A DNA stretch of 64,000 nucleotides from Fistularia commersonii (taxonomy: Eukaryota; Chordata; Actinopteri; Syngnathiformes; Fistulariidae), in contig JBBMNZ010000003.1 of NCBI GenBank assembly GCA_037954325.1, forward strand, positions 2,281,465-2,345,464, read 5' to 3'. Below the pieces are notes generated by a model. The model saw only the letters and a program-made list of their open reading frames with translations. It ran no database searches and was not told where the DNA came from. The position numbers and the translations under genes are program-made. Below, piece by piece: positions 61,753-64,000 of this stretch (positions are counted from its first letter, which is position 1; every line of letters starts with the position of its first letter).

Positions 61753-62727
61753 ATATATTGCCCCAAAAAGCAATTTCATTTCATATGACTTTGACTGAAT
61801 CTTTTATTCAGACCAACATAACATTGGATGTATTCCTCAGTCCAAATACACAAGCTTTTCATAAGCTTCATATATAAAATCTGAAAGCACTTTGCCGTTC
61901 CCTGCTCATACCATAATAGTTTACAAGGTTAGCTTTGCCAGCTGGATATTATTGCTCTGGTCATTTTTTGGTAAAAAGTCTTGTAAAAATACTGTAACAG
62001 CCACTGTGTTAAATCCAGCGATGCGACTATAAACTCCGGTGTCAGGACAGGACAGCTGATCCCAATATCAAAACAAAGTCAGGACCTGATAAAAAAACAA
62101 ACAAAAAAAAAAAAAACAGTCTTGATGGGAACAATTATTTAGCGGGCCTGCTAGGTTGGCGGTACAAACACCGAAAACACCTCATTAGTGCCGTCCAAAG
62201 CAAATTAGTGCTCTTAAGTCGTGCGACAATATTGGATTAATGCAAAAGGCATTCTGGCACAATGAATTTTATTCATATATTATACCAGCCAGACCAAACT
62301 GCAATTTAAAAACACTTTTTTTTTTTTTTTAAACAAAATCATTCACGTGGTTCCCCTTCCATTCTTTCTCCATCTTGTAACACTATTTTGTTCTTCTCTT
62401 AACGTCCTTCAAGCTATTTCGTCAAGCTTATCGTCAAGATCTATCAGATATTGCTCAATTTGTGTTTTACGTTTTGTTATTCTGATGTCATCGTGCGTGT
62501 GCCTTCTGCTGCTGCATGTTTGTCCATCCCATAATCTTCTGCACTCTCTCTTTTTTTTTCTTTTATTCTTCCATCGAGTCAAGGTTTAGAAGACGGAGTT
62601 CTTTTTACAGCTTGTGAAGCGACATCAATAAAAGTGACTTGACTTGACTCCACTAAACCTAGACAGGTTGAGGCCGTACATTTGGTAACCCGTTTTATCT
62701 CTACATATTTCATCTATCTAAGACAAA
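61748..62727. other. Unique sequence, nothing recognised
   Basis: AT-rich. The text CAATAAAAGTGACTTGACTT near 62627 resembles a retroposon tail but cannot be assigned. Confidence 0.4.
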
Positions 62728-63258
62728 AAAAACCCACCGGGAGCCATACAACCATTGTGAAATTTAAAAATAAATGAACACGGCATATAATGTTTTTTTT
62801 TTTTTTTTTGCTATATTATTTTAATTTTTTTTGTTGCTTTTTTAGCTATGTTTGTTATGCTATGTATAAATAAAATATGTGTTGCATTTTTTTTTTTTTA
62901 TATCATTGAACAACTGCAGGAAAAACAAAATTACATTTCTGCATCCAACAAAACATTTTGAACTCTAAAAAAAAAAAGAAGTTGGATTGAAGGTTACTTT
63001 TAAACAAAAATACTCGTGTCTATTTCAGTCCTTCTTGTATTTATAAAAAAAAAAAAAGCGAACTTAAATTATCCACAAACCAAAAATGCCGTCCTCTCTC
63101 TCTGAGTGCTGTCATCCTTTTACTGCAGTCGCTTCTTAAGTGCAAAGAATATTTTAACATGTTTTATTTAAATCGCCATAATCTTTACATATAAAATTTC
63201 ATTTTGAAAATGAACAAACTAAAATAAAAAGAATGTTGACGGGTTGCCGACCCGTGCT
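62728..63258 (+). mobile_element. hAT-like non-autonomous element, copy 2
   Basis: Matches 5901-6425 over most of its length and retains the 3' end GGGTTGCCGACCCGTGC, the inverse of a GGTCGGCAAC tip. The 5' tip is lost. Followed by CTCAGGACCCGGGGTGAAAG and GACAAGCGGTATAGAAAA, which resembles the end of the teleost repeat at 56013. Confidence 0.72.
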
Positions 63259-63639
63259 CAGGACCCGGGGTGAAAGACAAGCGGTATAGAAAACTTAGGA
63301 ATACATGAGCAAATGAATGAGATTATCAGAAATAATTAGAATTATTAAATTCACGAAAGGATTGAATCTGAATCTGGAATTTGTTTTCGTGCCTCTGATG
63401 GTTATAAAATCTTAATGGAAATTCGCACGTGTGCCCATGGCTCTACATCCAAACTATTACACCTGATAATACATGATAATAAAAGTAGTAATAAAAGTAG
63501 GGAGCTCTGATCAATATTTTAAATTAATTCATAATTATAAATAACTGGATGTTCACTTGAACAAATAACTGGACTGGTCATGTAATGCTGATGCTCTCGG
63601 AGTGGACTGCACCTGAGAAGGAGACTCGGTGGTTCTCCT
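63259..63639. other. Unique AT-rich sequence
   Basis: Nothing recognised beyond the possible repeat end at its start. Confidence 0.45.
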
Positions 63640-63925
63640 GAGGACCTTCTTGGACGCTGCAGAGGCATCAGACAGTTTCCTTGGAGTCGATCTGCTGGAG
63701 AAGCTGCTGGAGGGAAAAGACCGGACAAACTTCTGAAGAAGGTCGGCTCTATCCCGGGGTGGGAGAGGGGAAACTTACAGCAAAGTATTTTTGTGGAGGT
63801 TGGACCGTGTCGCTCTGCTGAGGAGCTTCAGGTGCCGCGTCGCTTTCACTTCTTCTTTTGGAGCAGCGTTTGGGCCGACGAGACCCGTGCGCTCAATGAC
63901 AGATCGGCGCCATTCAGCAAAAGAT
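63640..63925 (+). pseudogene. L2-like LINE C-terminal remnant
   Basis: GATCTGCTGGAGAAGCTGCT, AAACTTCTGAAGAAGG and TCGGCTCTATCC read as EKLLE-type and KLLKKAGS-type text found near the C-terminus of fish L2/Maui-like LINEs. Frames are broken by stops and the match fades after 63800. Confidence 0.5.
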
Positions 63926-63927
63926 TG

Positions 63928-64000
63928 GGAAGATAAGATAAGATAAGATAAGATAAGGTAAGGTAAGGTAAGGTAAGGTAAGGTAAGATAAGATAAGATA
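63928..64000 (-). repeat. (GATAA)n / (GGTAA)n array at the window edge
   Basis: GATAA units, then GGTAA units (63955-63987), then GATAA again. GATAA is the inverse of the TTATC tail of fish LINEs, so this may be the tail of a minus-strand retroposon continuing past the window, as at 7386. Confidence 0.9.

Noticed and set aside
63928..64000. Telomere-like or functional array from the GATAA/GGTAA repeats
   Set aside because: The unit is not TTAGGG and matches decayed LINE tails seen elsewhere in the window.

Overview
This window looks like vertebrate, almost certainly teleost fish, nuclear DNA. It has no dense array of long open frames. It is AT-rich with abundant microsatellites and carries fossil Tc1/mariner, hAT and non-LTR elements of kinds typical of ray-finned fish. 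Its one recognisable gene part is vertebrate-specific.

Gene content. The only coding segment I can support is a single exon on the minus strand at 36389-36584. It encodes the N-terminus and first transmembrane helix of a melatonin receptor (MTNR1B-like GPCR) and ends in a consensus GTAAGG splice donor at the position and phase where melatonin-receptor genes are split. Upstream on the minus strand (36585-37017) is a GC- and CpG-rich promoter/5' UTR region with a 22-codon upstream ORF and a strong pyrimidine tract ending in TAG. No exon 2 (TM2-TM7) is visible at lower coordinates. The simplest reading is that 1-36388 is all intron 1, so that intron exceeds 36 kb, and 37018-64000 is 5' flank or intergenic DNA.

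Mobile-element layer. I see: (i) at least eight hAT-type relics, three with readable transposase fragments (2426-2892, 3420-3861, 22704-23368); (ii) seven copies or fragments of one internally deleted Tc1-like MITE family, plus one arm of a sister family (14580-14727) and two IR/DR-like Tc1 relics (37441-37913, 41440-41812); (iii) two copies of an unusual long-inverted-repeat element whose arms consist of repeated TTTTGTAATAA-like iterons (4752-5391, 39378-40060); (iv) a TAAGCCGC-motif element (20458-20722); (v) two decayed LINE coding remnants (10130-10690 minus; 58480-59440 plus), an L2-like 3' remnant (63640-63925) and several LINE 3' tails ending in GATAA/TTATC repeats.

Tandem and segmental structure. 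27960-29145 is a satellite-like array of ~170-bp monomers with a three-monomer higher-order period of 511 bp. 42759-43695 holds three ~305-bp units with embedded trinucleotide runs. 48776-51781 is a local duplication arranged A-B-A'-C-B', and its B unit carries a Tc1 MITE at the same site as a third, inverted copy 36 kb away (12601-13062). About 1 kb at 9138-10124 is almost pure TG/TA/TATG sequence. A 346-bp TTTAA array lies about 0.5 kb upstream of the receptor start codon.

Most remaining sequence is unannotatable AT-rich intronic or intergenic DNA. The many short open frames in it look like chance ORFs.
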